A stretch of DNA of 64,000 nt from Glycine soja (Eukaryota > Streptophyta > Magnoliopsida > Fabales > Fabaceae). The position numbers and the translations under genes are program-made. The notes beneath the pieces are model-generated. The model was not told where the DNA came from, ran no database searches, and saw only the letters and a program-made list of their open reading frames with translations. This document shows, in pieces, positions 49,990 to 63,199 of this stretch; the stretch's first letter is position 1; each line of letters opens with the position of its first letter. The stretch is taken from positions 7,132,501 to 7,196,500 of the forward strand of contig NC_041005.1 in NCBI RefSeq assembly GCF_004193775.1, read 5' to 3'.

Positions 49990-51790
49990 GGCTATAAATG
50001 ATTAAAAACTCAAGCACGTCTATATATGATATCCCTATTTGATATATATGCCTTCTAAATTTATATATCTAGTTCCTACAAAAGAATTTGACACTTGATA
50101 TACCCTTCTAAGTATTATTCTTTTCCTAAAGCTATCTTTATACAGCGTCCTTATCATTATCAAGTTCAAGTATCATGAAATTGAAAGGTGAAGATCGATT
50201 AGAGTCTGTCAAAAAAATAAAATAAGGTGAAGAGTAGAGACTTTGAGAGTGATATATGTGTCACATTCATCGATTCCATTTCTTACCTTCCACTAATTCC
50301 TTTCCCCTTTGAGTCCATTATTCTGGCCAAATTTATGAAAACTACTCTCTATATTTAACATTTTCTACGAACCATGACCCGACTTGCTTCATCAGTACGT
50401 ACTTAGGACTTAGTTTCCTCTCCTTCCGTTACAACGGTTTGTTTCTTACATCTACAAAGCAAAATTTATATATGATGAATCAAATTAAATTAATATAATT
50501 TTGATAATTATTATATCATTTTATAATTTATATAAAATGTGATTTTTGTGTGGAAGAAATTTTTAATTCAAAACTAAATTTTAGAAAAATATTATTTAAC
50601 TGAAAAATATAAAATAATCTAATAATTATTAAAATTAGACGGATATAATTTTATTCCTATTATATATATATAGATCCCTTTACATCATGTATAAAACATT
50701 ATACTTACATCAAATCTTTTGTTAATTTCATTTAATTTGAGGGTTTAGATGATTTCAATTATAAAATCTAAAATTAACTTTAGTTAGTGAGGTGCTTTTC
50801 TCTTCTTCCTAAAAGATTATTGTTTCTCACTCCCTCCGGACTCAGGCGCTGTCCTTCTAGACTCTGTTGTCAGCACAATGTCTTCTCGGTCTCCATGGCC
50901 ACAATCACTCACCCACGCGTCCACTACTAGGGAATGCTATGCTCTCCATGTGTCCATGGCCCTTCTTCTCCATTTTGATTTTCGTTTCACCTTTTCCAAT
51001 CCCTTGTTCTTCTCTATGGGTTTCCAGAACACCACACAACACTACACACACGGGATATAAGACCCAGGTTCCATTTTCGTTTGATGACCAATATTATTCC
51101 TTTTCAACCAAATTAAATTCTGTTTATAATTAAACAACGACTAAAAATAAATCAGAAACAAAGATCAAAGAATACGTTTTGAAGAGTGTGTTTTCACGTG
51201 CTGCTTATAAAGAATGGGTTTATTTTCAAAGGTCAGGATATTGAGAAGGTTTTCTTTAAGGATTCGATTTTATGTTATGGAATGGAGTACTAATAGCAAT
51301 ATTGTTATAAGCCGGGATATACTGTGTAATGTATACACTATACACTGTTAAGTTGCCTAGAATTTCAATGGGCCAAACTCTAACGTCCTTCGATACGAGA
51401 GACAAAAAGTTTAAACGAGTCTAATTTCAATTGCCAAGAAATAGAGAAAAACACGCGATTAACTAAAGCTAATATTAGATTTTATAATCGAAATAATGTA
51501 AACCGTTAGATCAAATGAAATTAACGGATAAGATAAGATTTGATGCAAGTATAATATTTTACACATGTTATTGGATCCTAACCCTATATATATATAAAAT
51601 TGATTTAACTGCCTGAAACTATTTCACTTCCTTTATACATAAATTACATAACTGTAACTAAAACTGGAAAAGGTAATTAAAGGAATTATAACTTATTCTG
51701 TAATTACCAAGTGACAACCAAAAGTAGTAAATTAAGCTTTAAACGTCTCCTTTCATTTCTGAACTGTTGAAATTAAGAACAATTTGGTAT
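49990..51790. repeat. Diverged segmental duplication, copy B
   Basis: Counterpart of 43890-45410, in the same orientation about 6.1 kb downstream. It contains about 1.2 kb (about 50440-51600) not found in copy A, including a GC-richer patch at 50820-51060 with an 88-codon frame of no recognisable family. That patch may be a captured fragment. Confidence 0.7.
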
Positions 51791-53161
51791 CTGAAAAGGA
51801 TTTAATGCAAGAGAAAATACAGCATGTATTGATAGTGTAAATTATATCATCCCATTACAATTATGTACAATAGTTATCTTGATTTTTACCATAATTATTT
51901 TAAAAATTATGTTTAATATTTTATTAATTTTTTTATCGGTAAAATTCGAACACAAATACCAAAAGATTTACAAAAGTTCATACATCTTATTCAATTAAGT
52001 TAAACCTCTTGATTATCTTGTACAGTTGGGTAGCATATACATGTGAGAACAAAGCTTAGTTTAACTCAAGAGCAGGTCAAGATAACAGGGCATATATAAC
52101 AAAAGGGCACTGGTTTGGATTTTACTTTACCATAGTTACTGTCAAATGGAAAGGAAATCGACCCGAGTTCACTGAAAGTGTCTTTTGTTTTTTGAAGTGG
52201 TAGGGATTGATGTGATCTTTGACCCAGCACCTACACTAACGAATTAGAGACGACAAACCGAGGTATTATGGAACAAAGTTGAAATTACAGACAAAAGTAA
52301 AGTATCTTTTAGATTCATTACTATAGAATGACTACATCCCTACTTTCATTTGACTAGATTTAAAACAAAGCAAGATTTGTGTCACCATTCGATTCGCTAC
52401 ATCGGATTAAGCGAAAGTCACAATAATAATTGGCGTATCAATATGCATTTTCGGCTAATTAAGCACAAGTGCTGCTACATGATGTCGATGTGGAAATCTT
52501 TCAATGTTCATTTATTTACTCATTACTTTTTAATTTTAAATCCAAGTTAACACCTTATAACATTAAATTGTTTACATGTCTTGTACTCTTCTTAGCCTCA
52601 TAAACTAATGGGACAATTTTGTGAAAATTATATGTGCATATATAGCAGCATTAACATATTCTCTAAGCAGTTTTAATTTCTCTAACTAGATGTTTAGTGC
52701 TTGTTTAACTACCTCCCTACAGTGTCTAATGTATCCCTTTTCCTGTTGCGTACCATGCTTGGTTTCACGCTCAAGATTGGCAATAGCTTTCATACTAGAA
52801 CTTTTCTAATATTGCATGGGTCAATAGCACTAGGTAACCCCTTTTATCTCCACTTTGAACTCCATAAATTGTGTAAGTGGGTGGGTGTGTGCAATATCCG
52901 ATGGGTTGCACGTGGATCCAATACTATCATTAAGTACATTAAAGTCTGAAAACAAAAGCCAGCTGTCTTTTATGAAAGAAGCATTCATGAAAATTGTGTT
53001 TGTTATGATCTACTACAAAGTAAGAAAAATGCAAAGACATTAACAATTCAAACAGTTCCTACTATCAAAGAAGAAGACTTTACCAAAATAAAATTAGAGG
53101 TAAAGGGGCTTTTTGACTTGAAAGAATGTAGCCAAATGAACTTTTGCATGGTCTCCGAGGG
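51791..53161. other. Intergenic, nothing recognised
   Basis: Short frames at 52350-52550, 52701-52949 and 52855-53043 lack recognisable features. Confidence 0.4.
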
Positions 53162-53401
53162 CTATAATTGAAATCTTGGGGGGCTTTTGAGAAAAACAAG
53201 CATTGCTTGCAGCAGATCATATCCATGCCAGCCAGACTGAGCTGGTTTGCCCCTCATAATGTCAGCTAGTTTTATATTTTTATGCTTAGACTCATCTTTG
53301 CTGATGGAATCTTCTAACTGTGGAAACCCTCCAAGAGTTCTGATTGAAGAAAAGAGAAAAAGGATTCTTGCACTACCATCATTACTTAGAGGCCATAACA
53401 T
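53162..53401 (-). CDS. Possible small ORF, unknown
   Basis: A genuine ATG at 53401 opens 79 codons. The region is less AT-rich than its surroundings and the protein has a mixed, protein-like composition (FPQLEDSISKDESKHKNIKL in the middle). I do not recognise it. It could be an exon of an unannotated gene or a transcript with no product. The adjacent 53480-53560 is also less AT-rich. Confidence 0.25.
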   Translation of the reverse strand: MLWPLSNDGSARILFLFSSIRTLGGFPQLEDSISKDESKHKNIKLADIMRGKPAQSGWHGYDLLQAMLVFLKSPPRFQL

Positions 53402-55399
53402 GAGAAAACAAATTTGTTAAAAAGAAAAAGGAGGAAAAATTTATTAAAAAAAAGGGAACTTTAGCACTATCATCATAACATGGAAGGAAGGTGGGTCACA
53501 GGAGAGTTTGTGGTCTGGCCTGGTTGGGAAGATCCCCATGTACTACTACTTTTAACTACTAAGTGGAATATGCATTTAGTACTTCTTAATCACACACTAA
53601 CCCAAATTAAGATAAGGATTACTCTGGAGCCCATGTAGTGCTTATACCACGAGAAAGAAAGAAATTTAAGGAATGTATCTGGTCTAGGGTACATAATTAT
53701 GCGATAAAATCTCCTTTCCCCCATTTTTCCTGTTCTCTGTATACTCTTATATATTAAAATATATAATTGAAGAGAGTGAGATTTTCACTTTTCTTATTTT
53801 TCAATGAAATATTTTTAATATTATCTTTCTTCTTTCTTTTGTAGATGCATTTTACATACTTGTTTATAACTTCACAGAAAAAAAAATACTTGTCTTATAA
53901 TTAGTACAAAATGATAATTCTCAACCATTTTAAATGATCGACCTGGTCTTTTTAGTCATCTATCTCTTCTAATTTTACCTCCTTTATATTTATCTTTAAA
54001 TTAAATTTAATAGTACTTTTAAAAGAAATTTGGTTAAAAAGGACCTTTATTATAACAAAATTAATCATTTTTTTTGTAAATTCACAATATAATTTATATA
54101 TTCCAATATATTTATTATAAATTTTTTCTGATAAAAACAAACATTTATATTATGCCGTACTAGTAGTTATAACACATGCTAAAATGCAATATAATTTGTT
54201 ATTTATTTTGTTGACCAGACACTTGTAAATTCGAGGTACAGAAACAAAAGGGTTATTAGGAAATAGGGATAATTAATTAGGATAATCAAATACTGGTCTT
54301 AGCATGCGTCCAAATATGTAACCAAGTAAGAGACAATTAGCAAAAAAATAAAATCCGATGTTTGAGTATGATTTAAGTTTGTTCTTTATGAAAGGAGACC
54401 AGACGCCCATCTTCAGTGATTGTGCATGTACAGCCATCATCATAGATTCAAGCTTGCATCATGAACACAAAAAAAGAACGGGAGTCTCCCAGAAGCTAAA
54501 AATCTAATCAATGTGTCTTTTATCAGTCCTATAATCATAACCTCGCTAAAGGTCTCATTTACAGTGTGCATTCAAACCAAAAAAAGAATAAATGCGTCGC
54601 CTTATCATTGTATTTAATATCAAAAGTTTCTGTTGAATGTCTGTCTGTCTGCAGGTTAGATTTTGTGATTGTATTATTATGACAATCAGAACGTTGAATG
54701 TGATTGCATGATTAGGTCGCAGCAATACCAAGCGTAACATATATTTTAGAATTAATAAACCATTTCTATATTTATATGTTTCACGTTACACAGTAAAAAA
54801 AATGTCTCATGTTAATTTTTTTAATACATAAGAATCAAAGATATATACCAACCAAAAAAATATATCAAAAAATTTATCATAACTCACTTAATTAATTAAA
54901 TTAAACTCCTAGTATATCTCACGTTAATTAAATATATATATGTTTATTCTTATAAAGTTTAATTCATATCTGTTGTAACTCGTTCCATTTAATATATATC
55001 TCCTCTAAATAAGGCAATTCTCCTTCTTGTTAGCTTTTGGAATTAAGTTTAAGAAATACTAATGAGTGAAGATGGACCAAAAAAGAAAAGGAGTACTGAA
55101 GCATTTGGAACCATAACTTTCTCCATTTGATCCTACCTAGCTAGCTAACATCAGGGTTATAATTGATGGGAAATTAAGATGAAAAATAGAGACCATAAAA
55201 GGCGTATATTTAGTATATATGTAACTTAGTCTATAAAGTATAAACTGTGTATATTTAGTATGTAAACAGAGTGCTATTGGCTTTTGAGCTGAGATATGTA
55301 AGTGAGCATAAAAGTCACATAGGTAAATCGAAGAGTTCCTTGACTTGCTTCTTCTTTCGCTGTCAAAAACTGGATTTCTGCATGCAGCTTTGAGTGGCG
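53402..55399. other. Intergenic
   Basis: AT-rich. Nothing recognised beyond short simple repeats. Confidence 0.4.
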
Positions 55400-57040
55400 T
55401 GACGGTACGCTTATGGCTTTTTTATCTAAAATTTTATCCAATTTTTTAATTGGGGGTATCTTTTCAAAAATTATTCAAAAGCAAATAAGTCGTAAGAAGA
55501 GTTACGACTTTTTGATGAGTGAGAAGTCATAACACTTGTTACAATTTCTTTTTATTTTTTTTTATTTTTTTAACTGAAGTCGTAAAATTATTTACGACTT
55601 CATTTAAAACTCTTTTTCTTTACGACTTTGAAGTCGTAAATTTTTTTTTTTGGTTTTATGATTTTAAAGTTGTAAAATTTTTTTATTTTCTTTTAAGGTT
55701 TACGACTTTGAAGTCGTAAATCTCTTTTTTTTTTTTAAAAATTATATTTCTTTTAAGCTTTTTTAAATTTTAAAAAAATTTATTTAAATGTATAATAAAT
55801 AATATTAAGTTGACTTATTTATTAGTATATTTTTTTATGATTTTATTTGATATGTTATTAATTTATTTTAATATTTTATTATTTAAAACATGTTATATAT
55901 TTTTAATATTATTTTATTTAAAGTTTAGATAATCTATTAATAAAAATACATAAAAAATTAAAAGAAGATATTAAAAATTTGAAAGACTTTAATTTAAAAG
56001 TTGATTATATTTAAATAAAAGTCGATGAGCAATGGTATGCACGGTCAAATTGAATGAATGCTCGTGTGATTATGAACAATTTCAAACACTTCGACTACCT
56101 TGTTCGCATGTAATTGCAGTGTGTGCTTTATGCAATTTAAATTATGATGACTTTGTTGGAAAACATTTTTAAAGTTTATTAACATCACTTTCATTTCCTT
56201 GGAAGTGAAGACACATGACCTCAATATTTAGGTCCACATTTTATGCCTGATTCTTTGAAATGACGACAGATATCAAGCAAGTCGACCACTACTCGAATAC
56301 ATAATGAATGATATGAACGAACTAATTTCAAATAGGCCTAAGAAATGCTCATTATGTAGGAGTGTATGTAGAAGTGAAGGACACAATCTACTAATTGTTC
56401 ATATAAACAAGTACATGACTAAAATAACTTGTATTTTTTATATTTTTCTTTCATTTGTATTGTCCGTTTTATATTAATGTATTAATTATGTTGTTTTTAA
56501 TTTTTATTAATAGATTATTTAAACTTTAAATAAAAAATTTAAATAAAACAATATTAAAAATATATAACATGTTTTAAATAATAAAACATTAAAATAAATT
56601 AATAAAATATCAAATAAAATCATAAAAAATATACTAATAAATAATTCAAATTAATATTATTTATTATACATTTAAATAATTTTTAAAAATTTTAAATAAT
56701 AAAAAAACGTAAAAAAGTTGTAACTTTTAAAAAAAAACTTAAAAATTAAAAAAAAAGAGGTTTATAACTTCAAAGTGGTAAACCTTAAAAAAATAAAAAT
56801 GATTTTACAACTTTAAAGTGATAAAAATAAATTATTTACAACTTCAAAGTTATAATTTTCTTTTAACTAAAATCATAAATAATTTTATAACTTCAATTAA
56901 AAAATAGAAAAATAAAAAATCGTAACAAGTGTTACGGACTTTTAAAACTTATCTTTTTGAGTATTTTTTAAAAGATATCCTCAAATTAGAAAATTGAATA
57001 AAATTTTACTCAGATGTGGTAAAGAAAGCCGTACGCTTGT
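55400..57040. mobile_element. Foldback Mutator-like element (MULE) with long inverted arms
   Basis: The outer ends share GTACGCTT...GGCTTT...TAAAATTTTAT(C/T)CAATTTT in inverted orientation. Pairing continues inward for some 550 bp on each side; for example AACATGTTATATATTTTTAA near 55887 pairs with its complement near 56556. The left arm contains mini-palindromes TTTACGACTTtgAAGTCGTAAA at 55619 and 55699 and related copies; the right arm holds decayed versions. The middle, about 55990-56470, carries a transposase remnant. Exact ends and the 9-bp duplication typical of MULEs are not resolved. Confidence 0.75.
56029..56172 (+). pseudogene. MULE transposase C-terminal remnant with SWIM zinc finger
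   Basis: The frame reads ...VKLNECSCDYEQFQ, then TLRLPCSHVIAVCALCNLN, then YDDFVGKHF and a stop. The C-X-C...C-X-H pattern with LPCSHVIAVC is the SWIM zinc finger of MuDR/FAR1-type transposases. A further conserved piece lies at about 56336-56393 (CSLCRSVC, then EGHN), typical of the zinc-knuckle tail of these proteins. The DDE catalytic region is absent, so the element is non-autonomous. Confidence 0.8.
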
Positions 57041-59279
57041 TGGATAATGCAATTCTTTGCTTTGTTTTTTTGGTAGCGACGAATTTTTGCAGAGAGTGTT
57101 GGACAACGGGACAAAAAATATCATCAAACCAGTAATGAATGAATAAAGTGCAGTTCCACAAAATGAGTGTTGTTGTTGGGCTTCCACTCCGTATAAAGAT
57201 CAAAGAGTATTCACTTTCCGATTTCTGTGATTATGATGCGGCTAACTCTTTTCTTCCATTCCCATATGGGGTTGCCATATACAGTACTACTGTGTTTTCG
57301 TTATTTTTTAAATTAAAGGCCAAACTCTTTCAAAGTACATAACCACGATATCACGAGTCAACAATTTAGCTTCTTTATGAAAATAAAAAGATAACAACTT
57401 TAACAGCATCATAATTTATCACATAACATCAATATATTTAATCATATTATTTCAGTAGTTGATTTTCCATCATATATACCCTTTTAATTTTAAAGAAGAA
57501 CTACCATTGCATAGATTAATTTGTACCAGATTTTTTCAGTTTAATTAATAGTTTTAAGTTCGAATTCTAGATATTTAATTATGTTAAATATTAAAAAGAT
57601 TTTTTTATTCATAATAATTCTATTTGATTTAAATAAAATTGTTTAATAAAAACATGTGATCATCTAAAAAAAAGCATCATTTCGAAGGAGAAAAATTTGT
57701 TAAAATGATCAATCCTCTTATAACTTCAAGAGGCTAGGACTTGTTAAGAGAGAGAAAGGAATGAAACTTAGCATTTAGATGAAATAATGAAGCATAAAGA
57801 TTAAAGATGAAGTCATTGATGGGAAAATAGGCAAGAGCTCAAAATAGAAATTAATTAACGTGAAAAACTTCTCAATTCAAGGTTAAAAAACATGGATTGT
57901 CCATACCAAGGAAATAACTCCTCCATTATAATCAATGAAGATATAAGAGAACCTCCAACAAATGTACTAAAACGTGCTACAAACAGTCAAATTAAAATAA
58001 ACTCTCGTACAAGACAAGAAGATAAAACTCCAAAATATAGAACAGATAATGTGAAACACTTATCTCTTTTTTCAGATATCGTCTTTCCGATCCAACCGAA
58101 AATTTGAAGTATCACGAGTATAAAACCTTTTATCCAAAAATTAGCCCAATCCAACGGTAAACAAATCCATAGTTACAATTTGAAAAACTAGTGGGTATGT
58201 GAAAATCATGATTTTTCCTCTCCTTGTGTCTCTTTCAATGATTTGTAATTATTTTTTCTTAAGTGAGTCTCTCCCAGTGTATCTCACCTTCTAATCTGAC
58301 CCCTCTCCAATTAAATAAATCAGACATACGAACATTTTTTCATTTGGGTCTTTACTCCCTTTAGGAACAGAGTCCAACCAATCCAACAGTCATGTAATAT
58401 TTTAAATGATTATTATGTAATAATTTAAATAACTTCCAATCTTAAAACTATCTGTTTATATGATTGCATGGCTCATTTTTATTTCTCTCACCCCTATCAT
58501 AAACACTTCTCTCACTTCCTACATCACTCTCTATATCTCTATAATATATGTATCAAATTACTCATATGCAAATATTTGGTTGTTATAAAAAAATAAGAAT
58601 AATAAATATATAAAGCACTAAAATTTATTCCAATAATCTATAATTGTATGATGAGATTATAATATTCATATTCTTAAAATAAAATTATATATTTTCTTCG
58701 TGTGTGTGCATAAAACTTTCTTTAGTTAGTATGCAAACCAGGTAATAAACAGCTAATGGAGTTAATAAAGATCCGAAGAAAAACTGGGAGAAAATAGGCC
58801 TCTACGACTACAAAGATATTCAGCTGTTGGGGGGGGGGGGGAGGCATAGGCAATAGCCCTTGCAAATGAACAGGAGTGTATCAATTAGCAAAGAGAAAAA
58901 AGTTGATGTCACGAGAAATATAATACATATTACATAGATGTTGCTTTGCTTTCATATAATTAATTTATTAATCACATTCAACTTATTTACATTTACTTTA
59001 CACTCATCAGCAGTATGATGTCAACATACCCTTATGTAAAATATCAAGCAAACATATCCCTAGCAATCCCTTCATCAACAACTTACTTATGCTAAACTAA
59101 AAACCTTAAACAAATTATATAAGGATTAAACAAAAAGTGACAACTCAAATTAAAAAAAGAAAAGAAAAGAAAAAGAAAACAAGAAAAAACAAAATCTATA
59201 ACCATAGGTCAGACTTCAGAGAATGCTCAGCAGATAATATGGAAAATCAGAGAGAGTTGAGGTTTTTGAGTGGTGAAAC
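57041..59279. other. Intergenic, downstream of the SKM1-like gene
   Basis: No gene recognised. The ATG frame at 57892-58107 (71 codons) has no known family. A 13-base poly(G) tract lies at 58829-58841. The last few hundred bases should include the 3' UTR of the minus-strand gene. Confidence 0.4.
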
Positions 59280-62200
59280 TCAACAAAAAGTGGTTCTGTG
59301 AACAGTCTCTAGGGCTTTGAGTACGTCTCTTGCGCATGGCCTTGCGGTGGGATCAGTAGCGGTACAATGCAGTGCAAGATTCATCATCTCAACAATGTCG
59401 TTCTGATATCTCAATGCATCTCCACCCTTCATCACAGGATCTATCCACGTGTCAAGATGACAGTCAGAGTAGCAATAGCGGGCCCACTCCACAATGGTTT
59501 TATGCATGCCATTGCCAGCTTCTATGTCCATGGCGCTCCTTCCCGTCAATAATTCAACCAGCATCACTCCGAACCCATATATCTCACTCTTCTCCGTCAC
59601 ATTTTTCCTCTCTATTACCTCTGAAAGTGTAGAATTAATCACCATCACTCACATGGATCCAACCACAAAACATTAAGCCATATTGTATGGTATGACATAA
59701 CATAACATAAGACTGATAAGACATTATGGATTAGGATTATCATGAAATCCATAAAATTTTGTACGTATTCATGAACTTGTGAGTTTGTGACCAAACTTTA
59801 TCATCCTATGAAAATGTGACGACCAAATTATATAATTAAAGTTATGGCAACATGCAACAAAACCATATTAATTTATTTAACTGGAGAGTATAGTTCTAGT
59901 TGTATCATGTATGCGTAAACAAAGAAGAACGAAATTAAGGGACACAATAGTGATTTAATTAAGTAGTAATTAAGTACCTTGAGCAACGTAGGGCGAAGAA
60001 ACGAAACCCTTGACATCCAAACACGGCATTAGGGGAGGGGTGACCTTAAGGCGAGGGACGCCCTTAGCGTCGACCCAAACTATCTCCGGTGACACCTCTC
60101 CAACCAAAAGCATGGATGAAGCTTGAGAATGCAAGAACTTAAGTGCTTTTGCCACGCCAACGGCGATTTTGCAACGCCGTTGCCAACTTAAACTGTTGAC
60201 AATTTCGCTTAACTTCTCCCCCTCCTCGTGCTCGTACACCAAGTACCCTCTCTTCCCACACCTACACGTCGCAATAAGGTTAATGATATTCGGGTGACGA
60301 ACCTTTCTAATTTTTACTGTCTCTTCCCACATACTCAATGGAAGTGAATTCAAGTCGCTGATTTCCTTCACCACGAACTGCATGTCGTTTTCCATGCACT
60401 TCCCTTCGTACCAAACCCAGTTTGTTCCTTTCGACACAACTTTTCCTTCTTTAACCGTTTTCAAAACATCGTCTACATTGATCAACCTTGCGGCTTTGGA
60501 ATAAAAAAATTTCACTTCCCACGTTCCGTCTTCGTTTTCCACTCTTCGCACCTCCGAGAAGTTCTTCCTCTTGCGAACGTATAAGACGAGAAAAGAAGCT
60601 GCTGCGAACGCAACCAACGCTAGTAGAAAACACAGCATGATGAAGAGCCAAGTTGGGTTCTGATTGTTGTTTTTGCACGGTGGCAAACCGCTTGAAGCGT
60701 CACCGTCGCGGTCACAAAGGTTATTGCCAATGACTGCACTCGCGTTGATGGCAAGAAAAGCGCCGGTGGAAGGTAAGCTTCCATGAAAATGGTTGTGTGA
60801 TATGTTCACTTGAACGAGAGACTCCACGCTTCCCAGATTCTGCGGAATCTGGCCGGAGAATTGGTTTTGCGACAGGTCGAGGAGGCCGAGAACCGGCATC
60901 TCTGAGAGCTTCACCGGAATCTCACCACTGAGCTGGTTCTGACTCAAGTCTAAGGACACAAGCTTCTTGCACGAGCAAATTTCTTCAGGGATGTTACCGA
61001 AGAGTTTGTTATTGCTGAGCATCAATTCCACAAGCTCTGGCAAACTTCTGAAACCAAGTGGAATAGAACCTGAGAAATGGTTATATGACAAGTCCAAGTC
61101 CTCAAGATTTTGAGTACCAAAAGAGTTTGGGATTTCTCCTGAGAAGTTGTTGTTTGCTAAACTCAGCATTTGAAGTGACGGCATATCCCATTTTCTGTCA
61201 TCGATTCTTCCAGAAAGTTGGTTACCAGAGATATCCAAGAAGTATACCCGAGGCAGCGTGGATAACTCCGATGGTAAATTCCCGGAGAATTTGTTGGTTT
61301 GGAGTCTAACACGGCGAAGGCTTCTGCAAGAGGTTAAGCTCTTTGGAATCTCTCCTTCGAAGGAGTTGGAGAAGAGGATAAGCTTGAAAAGACTACCAGA
61401 ATAACATATGCTATCTGGAATCTTCCCTGAGAGGTTGTTGGTGGAGAGGTCCAACACAGTGAGGTTACTATGCTTCCCTAGCTCCTCAGGAATCTCACCT
61501 GTTAATCCGTTTGACCATAGCTGAAGAACCTGAAGCCTAGGCAAAGATGCAACACCCTTTGGAATCTTCCCAGTGAACTTGTTTGAGAAAAGGTGGAGAA
61601 TCTCCAGGCTCTGGAGCTTAACCACACGCTCGGAAATCTCACCCGAAAGAGAGTTATCACTTAGATCGAGAGAAATCATCTTTTTGAGCTCGAAGATAGA
61701 TCCTGGAATTGGACCACTTAGTTTGTTTTGGTAGAGAAAGAGATACTGAAGCTCGGTGAGGTGTCCGAGAGAGTGAGGAATAAGTCCAGTGAGGTTGTTG
61801 TAAACAAGATCGAGGTGATTCAAAGAGAGTAACTCTCCAATGCTACTTGGAATCTCACCTGAGAGGTTGTTGTAGCCTAAGTAAATCCACTTCAAGCTCT
61901 TCATTGCTCCGATTTCTTCTGGTATCTTATCCACTAACTGGTTTGAAGCCAAAGTAAGGTATTCCAAAGCGGTCATGTTGGTGATGGAATTTGGAATCTT
62001 TCCAACCAGAACGTTTCCTCCGAGATCAAGATACCTCAGGCTTGAAAGCAATCCAATTTGGTCGGGTATGTTCCCCGAAAACATGTTGTTCGAGAGATCA
62101 AGTGTTTCGAGGTTTGAGAAAAGCACTGAAAACAAGGGTTGAGGCAGAGAGCCCGTGAGGTTGTTGTTGCTGAGGTTAAGGTAACGGATTTGAGACAGAG

Positions 62201-62585
62201 AATTGTGAGAGTGGGTAAAAGTGATTTCCCCAACAAGCTGGTTATTGGAAAGGTCGAGGTTTGTGAGGTAGGGAAGCTGAAAAATGGAAGAGGATACCTC
62301 ACCGGTTATGTTTTTTCCTGAGAGCACCACAGCGTTAACGTGGGAAGAGTTAGCGTTGTTGTCGCAGTTGATGCCGTGCCACTTGCAGATAGTGGCAGAG
62401 GAAGTGAAACTGACCCAGTTGGAGAGAAAATGAAGTGGGTCGTGGAGAGAAGCTTTGAAGGACAAGAGAAGCTGAACCTCATGTTGATCTCCATCGGATA
62501 AGATGAAGTTGAGCATGAACATGAAGAGGAATATAAATTTCATGGATCTTGCCTTTGAAGATATTGAATAAGATCCTTTGGCCAT
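59280..62585 (-). CDS. SKM1: LRR receptor-like pseudokinase, SKM1 (At2g25790) orthologue
   Basis: Two exons: 59978-62585 and 59280-59620, with a phase-1 intron of 357 bp (CAAG|GTACTT, TTTCAG|AGG). The protein is 982 aa. The first ATG is at 62585 (MAKGSYS, good context); the open frame extends upstream to 62633 only from a TTG. Order: hydrophobic signal (about residues 16-30), LRR N-terminal cap with CKWHGINC, more than 20 LRRs (about 90-600), a membrane span (about 645-669), then a kinase fold. A VVKE lysine (about residue 740) is kept, but the glycine loop is absent, HRD is replaced by GEVSPEIVWVD and DFG by LKVTP, so catalysis is unlikely. Many blocks match Arabidopsis SKM1 as I recall it (YLGYNNLSGEIP, LVQVNISHN, HLDTWID). 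SKM1 is a plasma-membrane receptor implicated in CLE45 perception by pollen tubes; that role here is by homology. Confidence 0.95.
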
Positions 62586-62677
62586 GTCTATAGCTTCCTG
62601 ATGATGAGTTTTTTTATTTTTTTGAAGCTGCAATTCAGTCTTCTATCTGCCTTGGATTTAACTCCTCGGATCCCCAG

Positions 62678-63048
62678 CTGTAAAAAGTGCATAGCATGAT
62701 TAACGCAACTTTTTAATTATGTTAGTGATCAGTGATCACAGTTCAATGGTATGTCAAATTAAAATAATCATGGGCAAAAGGAAAGAATGTACATTAAAGT
62801 ATTATGAATTCCTATTTTTTTTTATGTCTATATAAAAGGACAAGGGAATATATGTCTATTTGTAACAAAAATGAAAAACATGTATACAGCTTTTGCAGGT
62901 GGCTATGAGTGATGCGTTTGACTTCTAGCTACCATTAATTTCATATGAGTCAGTTCATGTTAAGGTCCATTATGCATGCGCCAAAGAAATGAACTTAGAA
63001 GAGAATTTGCAAAAGTGGCATAGATAATGAAAAGATATTATTACGTAC
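62678..63048 (-). other. Probable 5' UTR intron of the SKM1-like gene
   Basis: On the minus strand a strong donor, TTAG|GTACGTAAT (63049/63048), and a strong acceptor, TTTTTACAG|CTGGGG (62678/62677), bound 371 bp of AT-rich sequence between the probable promoter and the coding exon. Inferred from splice signals alone. Confidence 0.55.
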
Positions 63049-63199
63049 CTAACTATCATAATTGGAGGAGTACTTAGTTTTCTTCTCACGATCGATGATG
63101 CTTGGGGTCAAAATGAATTGAGAGTAGCGAAGAATTGGATTGGAAGCAAACAAATTAGGAAGAGAGGGAATCGATGATGAATTCTTGGAATTGAAATAC

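Noticed and set aside
53200..53260. Possible miR167-like hairpin around GCCAGCC
   Set aside because: The similarity covers only a few bases, and no complementary arm of a plausible precursor is present.
62586..62633. Longer N-terminus for the SKM1-like protein
   Set aside because: The upstream frame begins with TTG, not ATG; the extra residues are Lys/Gln-rich and precede the signal peptide. The first ATG is at 62585.
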